DNA of 37,034 nt, from positions 1 to 37,034 of the forward strand of contig CAZEJS010000028.1 in the NCBI GenBank assembly GCA_964512645.1, given 5' to 3'. Made by a program: the position numbers and the translations under genes. Shown here piece after piece: positions 21,446-28,357 of this stretch. The number at the start of each line of letters is the position of its first letter. Position 1 is the stretch's first letter. Below the pieces are notes generated by a model. The model saw only the letters and a program-made list of their open reading frames with translations, did no database searches and was not told where the DNA came from. Source of the stretch: CAZEJS01 sp964512645. Lineage in GTDB: Bacteria > Actinomycetota > Geothermincolia > Fen-727 > Anoxymicrobiaceae.

Positions 21446-22210
21446 CTACACCCATATCACAGCCAGCCTCCCGGCGAGCGCGACGCCCGCGGTCAGGCAC
21501 ATGAAGGCGTAGTCGTTGAAGCGCATCTTCCTGTCGGAGGCCCGGGGGTACGTGCCGTCGAATCCCCGGGCGCACATCGCGGCGTACACGCGCTCGGCCC
21601 TCTCGTGGCTCCGCAGGAACAGCGAGGCGATCATGTAGCCGACGACCCTGGCCTGCCAGACCCAGCGTCCCTTGTAGTTACGGGAGTCGCGCGCCCTCTT
21701 CATCCTCTCCGCCTCGTCCACGATTATGAACACGTACCTGTACATGAAAGAGGTCACCGTGGTGAAGAACATCGGCACGTGCAGCCTCTCGAAGCCGCGC
21801 ATCAGGTCGTTGAAGCGCGTCGTCGAGGTCAGCAGTATAACGCAGGACACGGATATCAGCGACTTCGCGGCGACGTTCCACAGCGTCAGCAGGCCTTTCT
21901 CCGATATCGTGAACCAGCCCCATTCCACGACCGGCCTGCCCTGGTGCATGAAAGGCATGAAGACGGCCACCGCGAGGACGAAGGGCACGACCACCAGCAT
22001 GCGCGTCAACAGGTAGCGGAAAGGCACGCGCGATGCCACGGTGATGACCACCACCAGCCCCGCGTAGAGGCAGAACGCGAACCACGCCCTGGGAGGCGTG
22101 GTGACGCAGGCTATGATTATCGCGAACAGGGCTACCGTCTTGGCCCGGGCGTCCCGCTCGTGGACGGGGCTTTCGAGCCTCGAGTACCTGTCGATGAAGT
22201 CATGTTTCAC
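21446..22210 (-). CDS. cbiQ: Cobalt/nickel ECF transporter transmembrane coupling protein CbiQ
   Basis: A 254-residue T-component with about five membrane helices. The family coupling motif AMCARGF lies on the cytoplasmic helix after RAERVYA, where it contacts the ATPase, and an RARDSRNYKG-type segment precedes it, as in other CbiQ proteins. It starts inside the 3' end of the PDGLE gene (11-bp overlap) and is followed at once by cbiO, so all are co-translated. Together with CbiM and CbiO it forms an uptake transporter for cobalt or nickel; the sequence does not tell which. Confidence 0.88.
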   Translation of the reverse strand: MKHDFIDRYSRLESPVHERDARAKTVALFAIIIACVTTPPRAWFAFCLYAGLVVVITVASRVPFRYLLTRMLVVVPFVLAVAVFMPFMHQGRPVVEWGWFTISEKGLLTLWNVAAKSLISVSCVILLTSTTRFNDLMRGFERLHVPMFFTTVTSFMYRYVFIIVDEAERMKRARDSRNYKGRWVWQARVVGYMIASLFLRSHERAERVYAAMCARGFDGTYPRASDRKMRFNDYAFMCLTAGVALAGRLAVIWV

Positions 22211-22583
22211 TTACCGGGTTCCCTGAGCCGGGGTCGCTCTTCTTCCATACGCGGCCGAGGCCTAGCGCGAGAAGCCCGACCAGCACCCCTATTGCGACGG
22301 TGATGAGGACACCGATCAGGCCGGAAACGCCTGTCGATACTCTCTCGTTCTTGATCGCGGTGACCTGGTAATCGGGGAGGGGCGAATGCGTCCATGAGGG
22401 CTCGGTCTCCTCGGCGGCCTTGAGGAACCCTTTGTCCTCGGCCACTTTCTCGAGGCCGTCGGGGCTGGACGACGCGAACGGTGAGAGGAAAACCGCCAGG
22501 AGGATGGCGACGACAAGCGCGGCGCCCGCAAAAATCCACAGCGGCGCGTTCTTCTTCAGGCTGCTCTTCTTATCCTCGGACAT
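22200..22583 (-). CDS. PDGLE-domain, CbiN-like metal transporter component
   Basis: A 127-residue protein with two membrane helices (about 16-36 and 86-110) enclosing an extracytoplasmic loop that starts SSSPDGLEKVAEDKGF, the signature of the PDGLE domain (PF13190). In related CbiM systems this domain replaces or fuses with CbiN and aids metal capture. ATG 22583 is well supported by AGGAGG seven bases upstream. It lies two bases after cbiM and overlaps cbiQ, in the normal gene order M-N-Q-O. Confidence 0.88.
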   Translation of the reverse strand: MSEDKKSSLKKNAPLWIFAGAALVVAILLAVFLSPFASSSPDGLEKVAEDKGFLKAAEETEPSWTHSPLPDYQVTAIKNERVSTGVSGLIGVLITVAIGVLVGLLALGLGRVWKKSDPGSGNPVSET

Positions 22584-22585
22584 GT

Positions 22586-23269
22586 TCACACCTCCTGTGC
22601 GGACGGCACGAGCTCTATGCCGGGGCCTCCGTATGCGTTGACAAGATCGGGCCTGGTCTGCAGCACCACCGCGATGACCACCACGGTGATGATGGCTTCG
22701 CCGATCCCGATTATACTGTGGACCCCTACCATGGCGGGGAACGTCACGTTGAACGGCACGGTTCCCGAGATGGCCAGCTCGAGCGCGCAGGCCGCCGAGG
22801 CCAGCACCACCGAGAACCAGGCGAAAACACCCGTGCAGGACAGGAGGGCCGCCTTTTCTCCGACAGCCCTCGACAGTGGTTTCTCGCTGAGGCGGAGCAG
22901 TGCATAGCTCGCGAGCCCCCCTACGATGGCCATGTTGAAAATATTGGCCCCGAGGGCGGTCAGCCCTCCGTCGGCGAAGAAGAAGCACTGCACTCCCAGG
23001 ACCACCACTATCGTAAGCATGCCCTCCCACGGGCCCAGAAGGACGCACGCCAGAATTGCCCCCAGGAAGTGGCCGCTCGTGCCGCCAGCAACGGGGAAGT
23101 TGAGCATCTGGGCCGCGAAGATGAAGGCGGCGGTTATCCCCAGGAGCGGTATCTTGATGTCGTTGATCCTGTCTTTGACCTTGTACAGCGCGTAGGCCGT
23201 CGTGCCCCCTGATATGCCCCAGAGGGTGCCCCAGGTTTTGGCATCCAGGAATCCGTCGGGAATGTGCAA
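22586..23269 (-). CDS. cbiM: Cobalt/nickel ECF transporter substrate-binding membrane protein CbiM
   Basis: A 228-residue, seven-helix S component that binds Co(II) or Ni(II) with its own N terminus. I choose TTG 23269 rather than the in-frame GTG 23278 because it gives MHIPDGF, placing His2 directly after the initiator Met as CbiM requires for metal binding; GGAGGT is then seven bases upstream, whereas for the GTG it overlaps the codon. NFPVAGGTSGHFLGA carries the second conserved histidine region, and GVHSIIGIGEAIIT is also a family motif. A structured leader with an apparent terminator lies just upstream, suggesting metal- or cofactor-responsive attenuation. Confidence 0.92.
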   Translation of the reverse strand: MHIPDGFLDAKTWGTLWGISGGTTAYALYKVKDRINDIKIPLLGITAAFIFAAQMLNFPVAGGTSGHFLGAILACVLLGPWEGMLTIVVVLGVQCFFFADGGLTALGANIFNMAIVGGLASYALLRLSEKPLSRAVGEKAALLSCTGVFAWFSVVLASAACALELAISGTVPFNVTFPAMVGVHSIIGIGEAIITVVVIAVVLQTRPDLVNAYGGPGIELVPSAQEV

Positions 23270-23301
23270 GCCGATCACCTCCAGTTCGGTGCGGTGGCAA
23301 C

Positions 23302-23387
23302 AAAAAAGCCACCAGGTCCAATCTCCTATCGGAAATCAGGCCTTCGTGGCCCTTCTTTCGCGAAATCCATTCGTAGCGCCGGGACCT
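23302..23387 (-). promoter_or_regulatory. Structured cbiM leader with competing antiterminator and terminator (riboswitch-like)
   Basis: Terminator form: GCCAC (23350-23346) pairs with GTGGC (23312-23308), enclosing AGGCC/GG-A-CCT and the UUUCC-GAUA-GGAGA hairpin, and is followed by six U (23307-23302). Antiterminator form: AGGTCC (23387-23382) pairs with GGACCT (23319-23314), closing a junction that holds CGAA/TTCG, GGCC-ACGAA-GGCC and the GATA hairpin. The two forms share 23319-23314, so they exclude each other. A second hairpin, GGTGGC-9 nt-GCCACC, overlaps the U-tract. I find no B12-box consensus. Nickel, cobalt or cobalamin sensing is inference. Confidence 0.6.
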
Positions 23388-23409
23388 TCTTGGCCCCCTT
23401 CACCGCTTC

Positions 23410-23439
23410 GTTATAGCACAGGCCGCCCGGGGCGCGCAA
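23410..23439 (-). promoter_or_regulatory. Possible promoter of cbiM operon
   Basis: TTGCGC, an 18-base spacer and TATAAC on the minus strand, beginning 16 bases after the cooT stop. The leader would be about 135 nt. Read-through from cooT is equally possible. Confidence 0.4.
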
Positions 23440-23454
23440 TGTCGGGGGGCGCGC

Positions 23455-23637
23455 CTAGCGGAGTATGATCTCGTGGAGCATGAGGTCGACTTTCTCCACG
23501 CTCGCGGTTATGAGCTTCTGCTCCCCGAACAGGTCGGTCAGCAGTAGCCGGTCTCCCTCCGGGTGCAAGGTGACGACGTTCTCCATCACCTTCTGCATGT
23601 CGCCGTCCTTCACGACGTAGACGACCGCTTCACACAT
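23455..23637 (-). CDS. cooT: CooT-family nickel-binding protein
   Basis: A 60-residue cytoplasmic protein of the CooT family, small beta-barrel homodimers that bind one Ni(II) through the N-terminal Met-Cys. Here the protein begins MCEAVVYVV, preserving Cys2, and contains the family block VTLHPEGDRLLLTDLFGEQKLI and a terminal HEIIL strand. In Rhodospirillum CooT assists carbon monoxide dehydrogenase maturation; no CO dehydrogenase gene is in this window. It overlaps the end of the DUF3842 gene by eight bases and lies directly upstream of the cbi transporter, supporting a role in nickel handling. Confidence 0.9.
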   Translation of the reverse strand: MCEAVVYVVKDGDMQKVMENVVTLHPEGDRLLLTDLFGEQKLITASVEKVDLMLHEIILR

Positions 23638-24073
23638 CGTCCTCCTCCTGGTTGTCAGGCCGCAGGTCGTACACGCCGGCGACGAGTTGCATCGCCTCCT
23701 TGATGAGCGCCTGCAGGGGCTTCTTGCTGGTGCCGAGCACGTCCAGAGGCGGGTTGGAGATGGGCAGCAGGACCTTCCAGCCCGGCGCGGACGCTATGGC
23801 GGTAGCTATCCCCGGGCTGACCTCTCCCATCATCGAGTTGGGGACTACTATCGAAAGCGATCCCATTATTATCTCCGCCTCAACGATGGAAACCGCGATG
23901 GCGTTCTCGCCGGTGGCTCCCCGGGTCGCCTTGGCCCTCATCATGCTGCCGGTGGCGATGGCGTTCGTCCCCAGGGCGATGATGTCGGCGTCCTCCGGGA
24001 GCGCCTGCCTGAGCTGCAGCACGATCTGGGTTCCGATGCTGCCGCCCATGCCGTCGACCACTGCTATCTTCAT
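23630..24073 (-). CDS. DUF3842 family protein
   Basis: A 147-residue protein of a small conserved family of unknown function. It starts MKIAVVDGMGGSIGTQIV, a Rossmann-like glycine loop suggesting a nucleotide or cofactor site. It contains GTNAIATGSMMRAKATRGATGENAI, IVVPNSMMGEVSPGIATAIASAP and LPISNPPLDVLG, all well-kept DUF3842 blocks in my recollection. The ATG at 24073 shares one base with the trxB stop (TGATG) and has GGAGG six bases upstream; its 3' end overlaps cooT. Tight coupling to cooT suggests a role in metal or metallo-enzyme maturation, which is inference. Confidence 0.88.
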   Translation of the reverse strand: MKIAVVDGMGGSIGTQIVLQLRQALPEDADIIALGTNAIATGSMMRAKATRGATGENAIAVSIVEAEIIMGSLSIVVPNSMMGEVSPGIATAIASAPGWKVLLPISNPPLDVLGTSKKPLQALIKEAMQLVAGVYDLRPDNQEEDDV

Positions 24074-25029
24074 CAATGTCCTCCCGCGTAAGCCTCTTTG
24101 GCCCCGATGGCTTCCAGGTACCTGGTAGCCTCGGCGGAAGCCAGGGCGCCTTCGCCCGCGGCGACGATGACCTGCCTGAACCTGCCGGCCCTCACGTCCC
24201 CGGCCGCGAAAATCCCCGGTACGCTGGATTCCAGTTTCTCGTCGGTCACAACGTAGCCCGCTTCGTCGAGCTCGACGACATCCGCGAGAAACTCGGTGTT
24301 GGGGACGTTGCCCACGTAGAAGAACACCCCGGCGACGGGCACCGCGGCGCGCTCGCCGGTGACGTTATTCAGTATCAGGGCGTCCTTGACGGTCGCCTCG
24401 CCCCTGACCTCGGCTATCTCGGAGTTCCACATGAACTCGAGCCTTGGCTCGGCCAGCGCCCTCTCCTGCAGGTACGAGGATGCGCGCAGCGAATCCCGGC
24501 GGTGCACGAGGATCACCCTGGCGGCGAAGCGCGTCAGGTGGAGCGCCTCCTCCACGGCCGCGTCACCCCCGCCGATCACCATTACCGTCTTGTCCTTGAA
24601 GAGAGGGCCGTCGCAGGTCGCGCAGTACGATATCCCCCGTCCGAAGTACTCCTCCTCGCCGGGTATGCCTATCTTGCGCGGGCTGCGGCCGGAGGCGACG
24701 ATGAGCGCCTTCGCCTCGACCTCGCCGTCCTCGAGGATAACCCTCTTGACCGGCCCGTCCACCTCTACGCCAGTTACCGCGGCGAACGTCCTGGTCTCCA
24801 TGCCGAACCTGTCTGCCTGCTGCTTCATCTTTTCGACGAGGTCGGCGCCGGATATCCCTTCCGGGAAGCCGGGGTAGTTCTCGATGAGTGGCGAATTAAC
24901 GGCCTGTCCACCCGTGAGCTGTTTCTCCAGGAGAAGGGCGTCTATTTTGCCTCTGCACAGGTACAGCCCGGCCGTCAGGCCCGCGGGACCCCCGCCGATC
25001 ACGACCACTTCTCGAGCCACGTCAGCCAC
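24073..25029 (-). CDS. trxB: Thioredoxin reductase (TrxB-like flavoprotein)
   Basis: A 318-residue FAD/NAD(P)H oxidoreductase. The FAD loop is VIGGGPAGLTAG (10-21), the redox-active pair is Cys136-Cys139 in CATCDGPLF and the nucleotide loop is VIGGGDAAVEEA. The second FAD motif IFAAGDVRAGRFRQV lies near the C terminus. It would reduce thioredoxin or a related partner using NADPH, NADH or ferredoxin; the donor cannot be read with certainty. GTG 25029 is supported by GGAGGT seven bases upstream. It heads the trxB-DUF3842-cooT operon and has a divergent neighbour, the radical SAM gene, about 140 bp away. Confidence 0.92.
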   Translation of the reverse strand: MADVAREVVVIGGGPAGLTAGLYLCRGKIDALLLEKQLTGGQAVNSPLIENYPGFPEGISGADLVEKMKQQADRFGMETRTFAAVTGVEVDGPVKRVILEDGEVEAKALIVASGRSPRKIGIPGEEEYFGRGISYCATCDGPLFKDKTVMVIGGGDAAVEEALHLTRFAARVILVHRRDSLRASSYLQERALAEPRLEFMWNSEIAEVRGEATVKDALILNNVTGERAAVPVAGVFFYVGNVPNTEFLADVVELDEAGYVVTDEKLESSVPGIFAAGDVRAGRFRQVIVAAGEGALASAEATRYLEAIGAKEAYAGGH

Positions 25030-25074
25030 TTGAACTACCTCCCAGGCAAGGCTGCCGCCCCGGCAGCAACGAAC

Positions 25075-25083
25075 ATTCTAGCA
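25075..25083 (-). promoter_or_regulatory. Extended -10 (TGCTAGAAT) for trxB operon
   Basis: TG-C-TAGAAT on the minus strand about 46 bases before the trxB GTG, with TTCACG 16 bases further upstream as a partial -35. It is divergent from the radical SAM promoter. Confidence 0.5.
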
Positions 25084-25121
25084 CGTTGATCTTCGACGTG
25101 AACCGGGCGCTTCCCGTCGGT

Positions 25122-25127
25122 TATGAT
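25122..25127 (+). promoter_or_regulatory. -10 element (TATGAT) for radical SAM gene
   Basis: A start of transcription near 25134 would leave only nine bases before the GTG at 25143 but about 33 before the GTG at 25167, favouring the latter start. Confidence 0.4.
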
Positions 25128-25166
25128 CGATGCTGACGGTAAGTGAAGGCGCCCGAAAGAGGAACC

Positions 25167-26192
25167 GTGCTGGACAGGTACTTCAAGATCGAGGCGGGGG
25201 TGCTCCCGGCGCTCAACTGGCTCTCGCGACGCGTATCGACAGGCGTCGAAGACCCTGCGGGGGCCTCCGGCGATGAGCTGTGGCGGGCGCATTCGGCGGG
25301 CATGCGGACCCTCCGTGGCCTGCGCGGGGAGGAGGAAGCCGGAGAACATGGACCGGGGGGCTCCAGCCTGCTGGAGCTGAAGGTCGAGCTCGCCAGGAGG
25401 ATGCTCGAGCGCTGCGTTTGCTGCGAAAGGCGCTGCGGCGCAGACAGGCTGAGCGGGAAGACCGGCTTCTGCGGGGTCGGCCGGGCCTCGAGGTACAGTT
25501 CCGAATTCCTGCACATGGGCGAAGAGCCGGAGCTGGTCCCCAGCCATACCGTCTTTCTGACCGGCTGCACGTTCGAGTGCGTCTACTGCCAGAACTGGGA
25601 CATCGCGATGGACGCTGGCTCCGGGACGCAGGCGGAACCGGCGATACTCGCCGACGCCCTCCGGGACGGCATCAGGCAGGGCTCGAGGAACGCCAACTTC
25701 GTGGGCGGGAACCCCGACCCCCACCTGTGGACTGTCCTGGAGACGGTCCGGCTGCTGGGCTGGGACGTCTGCCGGCTGCCGGTGGTCTGGAACTCCAACA
25801 TGTTCACCTCCGCCGAGTCGATGGCCCTGCTCGAGGGTGTCGTCGACGTCTTCCTCGGGGATTTCCGTTACGGGAACGACCTGTGCGCGGCCGAACTGTC
25901 GGCGGTGGAGGGGTACTTCCAGGTCGTCTGCGGGAACTTCGCCCGGGCGTGGGAATCCTCGGAGGTCATGGTGCGTCACCTGGTTCTCCCGAATCACCTG
26001 GAGTGCTGCACGAGGCCGGTGATGGAGTGGACGAGTTCGCATATGCCCGGGGCCTACTTCAACCTGATGTTCCAGTACCGCCCGGAGTACCGGGCGGCAT
26101 CATATCCCTCGATAGACAGGAGGCTGACGCCCGGGGAAAGGGACTGCGCCCTGGCAATGGCTCGCGAGTACGGCCTGGACGTACCGGGCTAG
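25167..26192 (+). CDS. PflA-like radical SAM protein
   Basis: A 341-residue protein with the radical SAM motif CTFECVYCQNW (Cys-x3-Cys-x2-Cys), which binds the [4Fe-4S] cluster that cleaves S-adenosylmethionine. It is preceded by a cysteine-rich segment CVCCERRCGADRLSGKTGFCGVG that marks the COG1313 branch of pyruvate-formate-lyase-activating-enzyme homologues. The rest follows the family: NPDPHLWTVLETV, PVVWNSNMFTS, VDVFLGDFRYGN, VRHLVLPNHLECC and FNLMFQYRP. The substrate is unknown; no glycyl-radical enzyme gene adjoins. GTG 25167 has GAGGA just upstream and fits the promoter; GTG 25143 is possible but has no ribosome-binding site. The stop overlaps the convergent gene by four bases. Confidence 0.87.
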   Translation: MLDRYFKIEAGVLPALNWLSRRVSTGVEDPAGASGDELWRAHSAGMRTLRGLRGEEEAGEHGPGGSSLLELKVELARRMLERCVCCERRCGADRLSGKTGFCGVGRASRYSSEFLHMGEEPELVPSHTVFLTGCTFECVYCQNWDIAMDAGSGTQAEPAILADALRDGIRQGSRNANFVGGNPDPHLWTVLETVRLLGWDVCRLPVVWNSNMFTSAESMALLEGVVDVFLGDFRYGNDLCAAELSAVEGYFQVVCGNFARAWESSEVMVRHLVLPNHLECCTRPVMEWTSSHMPGAYFNLMFQYRPEYRAASYPSIDRRLTPGERDCALAMAREYGLDVPG

Positions 26193-26575
26193 AGCTTGCC
26201 GGAGCGTGGAGCCTGTGGCTCGATCTTCACCGCCGCGGATTTCGCGCCCATGGCCTCGAGGACGTTGGCCAGCCTTTCACGCTGCTCCCTGGTGAAGGGG
26301 TTCTCCTTGCGCTTCTCGGTCTCGGACATCGGTATGGTGATCGTCAGGGAGACGTTGGAGTTGTTGATCGCCCGCGAGACCCTGTAGCCGTTCCGGTAGC
26401 CCGGCAGGTACTGGACGAGCATGGCGACGAACACGATCAGCGCGACCACGACGAGGCTGATGATGTAAACCCCGAGGCTCACTTTCACGGAGGCGGATCT
26501 CTGGTATGGACCGTCTTCGAGCTGATCGTCGGTTCCCTGCGAGGAGGGCATGTCGGAGTATTTTTTCCTGCTCAA
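26189..26575 (-). CDS. Hypothetical single-pass membrane protein
   Basis: A 128-residue protein. A short hydrophilic N terminus is followed by one transmembrane helix (about 34-58, VYIISLVVVALIVFVAMLVQYL). An extracytoplasmic domain begins YRNGYRVSRAINNSNVSLTITIPMS, then a charged helix TEKRKENPFTREQRERLANVLEAMG, and a short strand AAVKIEPQA. No family recognised. The TTG at 26575 is chosen because AAAGGAG lies six bases upstream; an earlier TTG at 26581 touches that tract. The stop codon overlaps the convergent radical SAM gene. Confidence 0.6.
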   Translation of the reverse strand: MSRKKYSDMPSSQGTDDQLEDGPYQRSASVKVSLGVYIISLVVVALIVFVAMLVQYLPGYRNGYRVSRAINNSNVSLTITIPMSETEKRKENPFTREQRERLANVLEAMGAKSAAVKIEPQAPRSGKL

Positions 26576-26658
26576 CGCCAACTCCTTTCGCCTGGCGAAC
26601 GTCTAACCCACAGCGCCGGAGTATGGAGAGTGCTGCGAGATTGCGCTTTAGAGCCGTG

Positions 26659-26667
26659 TGCTAGAAT
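26659..26667 (+). promoter_or_regulatory. Extended -10 (TGCTAGAAT) for htrA-like gene
   Basis: TG-C-TAGAAT, with TTGCGC 15 bases upstream as a partial -35. The leader is about 64 bases. Confidence 0.5.
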
Positions 26668-26737
26668 CTGTAAGCGCGGCTATCGTTGAGTCGAGCATAT
26701 AGGAATCATCACCTGCAGACAAGAAGGGGCAACAGAG

Positions 26738-28222
26738 ATGGATTCTCCTCGAGAGCAGGATCCCCCGGCCGGCGGGCCCGGGGGCGGATCGGCGTCCAGG
26801 CCCGGGGATTACAGCTCACCGGGGCTCGGTTTCGAGCAGGAGCGCCAGGCGCCCGGAAGCCCGGTAATGCCACCGGCAGGCGGGCCGGCCGCGCCGGGGA
26901 CGGCCCCACCGGGAGCGGATCGACCGGGGGGAGGCGCCGCCGCGACCTCGCCGCCGCCCTCGCAGGGGGGGCCGCCAGGACAGGCGCCGATCCCCGGGGC
27001 GGGGTACGCGCCGCCTCCAGGACCGCCCGCCGGTTCGAAGCGGGGCAAGGCCGGCCGTGGAGGGGGAGGCGCCCGCATCTGGATAACGGCGGTAGCGGCG
27101 GGCCTCATAAGTGCGCTCGTCGTCCTCCTGGCGCTACCGGCCGTTTTCGGGGTGAACCCCTGGGACATGGTCAGGGGCAGGCTCAGGAACAGGCCCGCGA
27201 CCGTGACGACCAACCGGGAGCCCGTTGACCGGCGCCCGGGCGCCAGCCCCACCCAGGGAGCCACCGACGTCAGCTCCATAGCCAGGCAGGTGACTCCATC
27301 GGTGGTGAACATCGACATCCGTACCACGCCCCGGGTCACGCCGTTCTCGTTCGGGCAGAGCGAGACGGGCACGGGCTCCGGCGTCATCTACAGGTCCGAC
27401 GGTTACATCATCACCAACAACCACGTCGTCAGCGACGCCCAGGAGATCAACGTGACGCTTGCCAGCGGCACGGAGCTCAAAGGGCGAAAAGTCGGCGCCG
27501 ACCCGGACACCGATATCGCGGTGATCAAGGTCGAGAAGGACGACCTTCCCGCCATCAAGGTGGGGAACTCCGACAACCTGGTTGTCGGGCAGCTCGTGGT
27601 GGCGGTGGGCAGCCCCTTCGGGTTCGAGCAGACCGTGACCGCGGGAATAGTCAGCGCCCTCCACCGGATAGTCGCCTCCAGCGACTCGTCCGGTCAGCAG
27701 ACCACCGTGCTCAGCGACCTCATTCAAACCGACGCGCCGATAAACCCCGGCAACTCCGGGGGGGCGCTCTGTGACAGCGCCGCCAGGCTGATCGGCATAA
27801 ACGCTGTGATAGCGAGCCAGTCCGGGGGTTCCGAGGGGATCGGCTTCGCGATACCCATAAACAACGCCGGCAAGGTTGCCGAGGACCTCATCGCGGGGAA
27901 GCCGGTGACCCACCCGTACCTGGGAGTCCTCGGGCAGACCATCAGCGCGAGTATCGCCGAGAGGTACAACCTCCCGGTGTCCTCGGGTGCCTACGTCACG
28001 CAGGTTATCCCCGGGAGCCCGGCGGACAAGGCCGGCGTGAAACAGGGCGATATCATCGTGGCCCTGGAGGGCAAGCCGGTGAAGTCGATGGACGAGGTCG
28101 TCGCTTCGGTGCGGTCGCACTCCATCGGGGACAAGGTAAGCGTGACGTTCTACCGGGGGGACTCCAAGAAGACCGCGGACGTGACCCTCGACAAGAAACC
28201 GGCCGTCATGCCCGTCCAGTGA
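26738..28222 (+). CDS. HtrA/DegP-like membrane-anchored serine protease with PDZ domain
   Basis: A 494-residue envelope protease. Residues 1-112 are a Gly/Pro-rich cytoplasmic tail, and 113-137 a transmembrane helix. A short linker leads to a trypsin-like domain with a complete triad: His229 (ITNNHVV), Asp259 (DTDIAVIK) and Ser340 (GNSGGAL). One PDZ domain (about 393-485, YLGVLGQ to VTFYRGD) follows; it normally regulates the protease by binding exposed C termini of misfolded proteins. This one-PDZ architecture with a disordered cytoplasmic tail is common in Actinobacteria. An AAGGGG tract lies about nine bases before ATG 26738. It stands alone with its own promoter and a hairpin after the stop. 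Confidence 0.93.
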   Translation: MDSPREQDPPAGGPGGGSASRPGDYSSPGLGFEQERQAPGSPVMPPAGGPAAPGTAPPGADRPGGGAAATSPPPSQGGPPGQAPIPGAGYAPPPGPPAGSKRGKAGRGGGGARIWITAVAAGLISALVVLLALPAVFGVNPWDMVRGRLRNRPATVTTNREPVDRRPGASPTQGATDVSSIARQVTPSVVNIDIRTTPRVTPFSFGQSETGTGSGVIYRSDGYIITNNHVVSDAQEINVTLASGTELKGRKVGADPDTDIAVIKVEKDDLPAIKVGNSDNLVVGQLVVAVGSPFGFEQTVTAGIVSALHRIVASSDSSGQQTTVLSDLIQTDAPINPGNSGGALCDSAARLIGINAVIASQSGGSEGIGFAIPINNAGKVAEDLIAGKPVTHPYLGVLGQTISASIAERYNLPVSSGAYVTQVIPGSPADKAGVKQGDIIVALEGKPVKSMDEVVASVRSHSIGDKVSVTFYRGDSKKTADVTLDKKPAVMPVQ

Positions 28223-28291
28223 CCGGGCCGCGCTGAAGCGGGAGGCGGGCGTCCGGAGGCCCCGCTCCGGTGCCTGCGGCCCGGCCGGCAT

Positions 28292-28310
28292 CCCGCCCCT
28301 GGCGGGCTTT
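28292..28310 (+). terminator. Hairpin after htrA-like gene
   Basis: CCCGCC-CCT-GGCGGG followed by CTTT, 70 bases after the stop codon and before the argS promoter. Short T-tract, so moderate confidence. Confidence 0.45.
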
Positions 28311-28345
28311 CCCGGGCGGGAACGGCCCCGCCAGCGGCAAACGCC

Positions 28346-28351
28346 TATAAT
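28346..28351 (+). promoter_or_regulatory. argS -10 element giving a leaderless transcript
   Basis: A perfect TATAAT ends six bases before the argS ATG (28358). Transcription would begin at or next to the A of the start codon, and no Shine-Dalgarno is present. Both facts point to a leaderless mRNA. Confidence 0.65.
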
Positions 28352-28357
28352 TACGCC

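Noticed and set aside
23270..23440. Cobalamin riboswitch upstream of cbiM
   Set aside because: No B12-box-like or GCCACTG-type conserved core could be found; kept only as an unnamed attenuator candidate.
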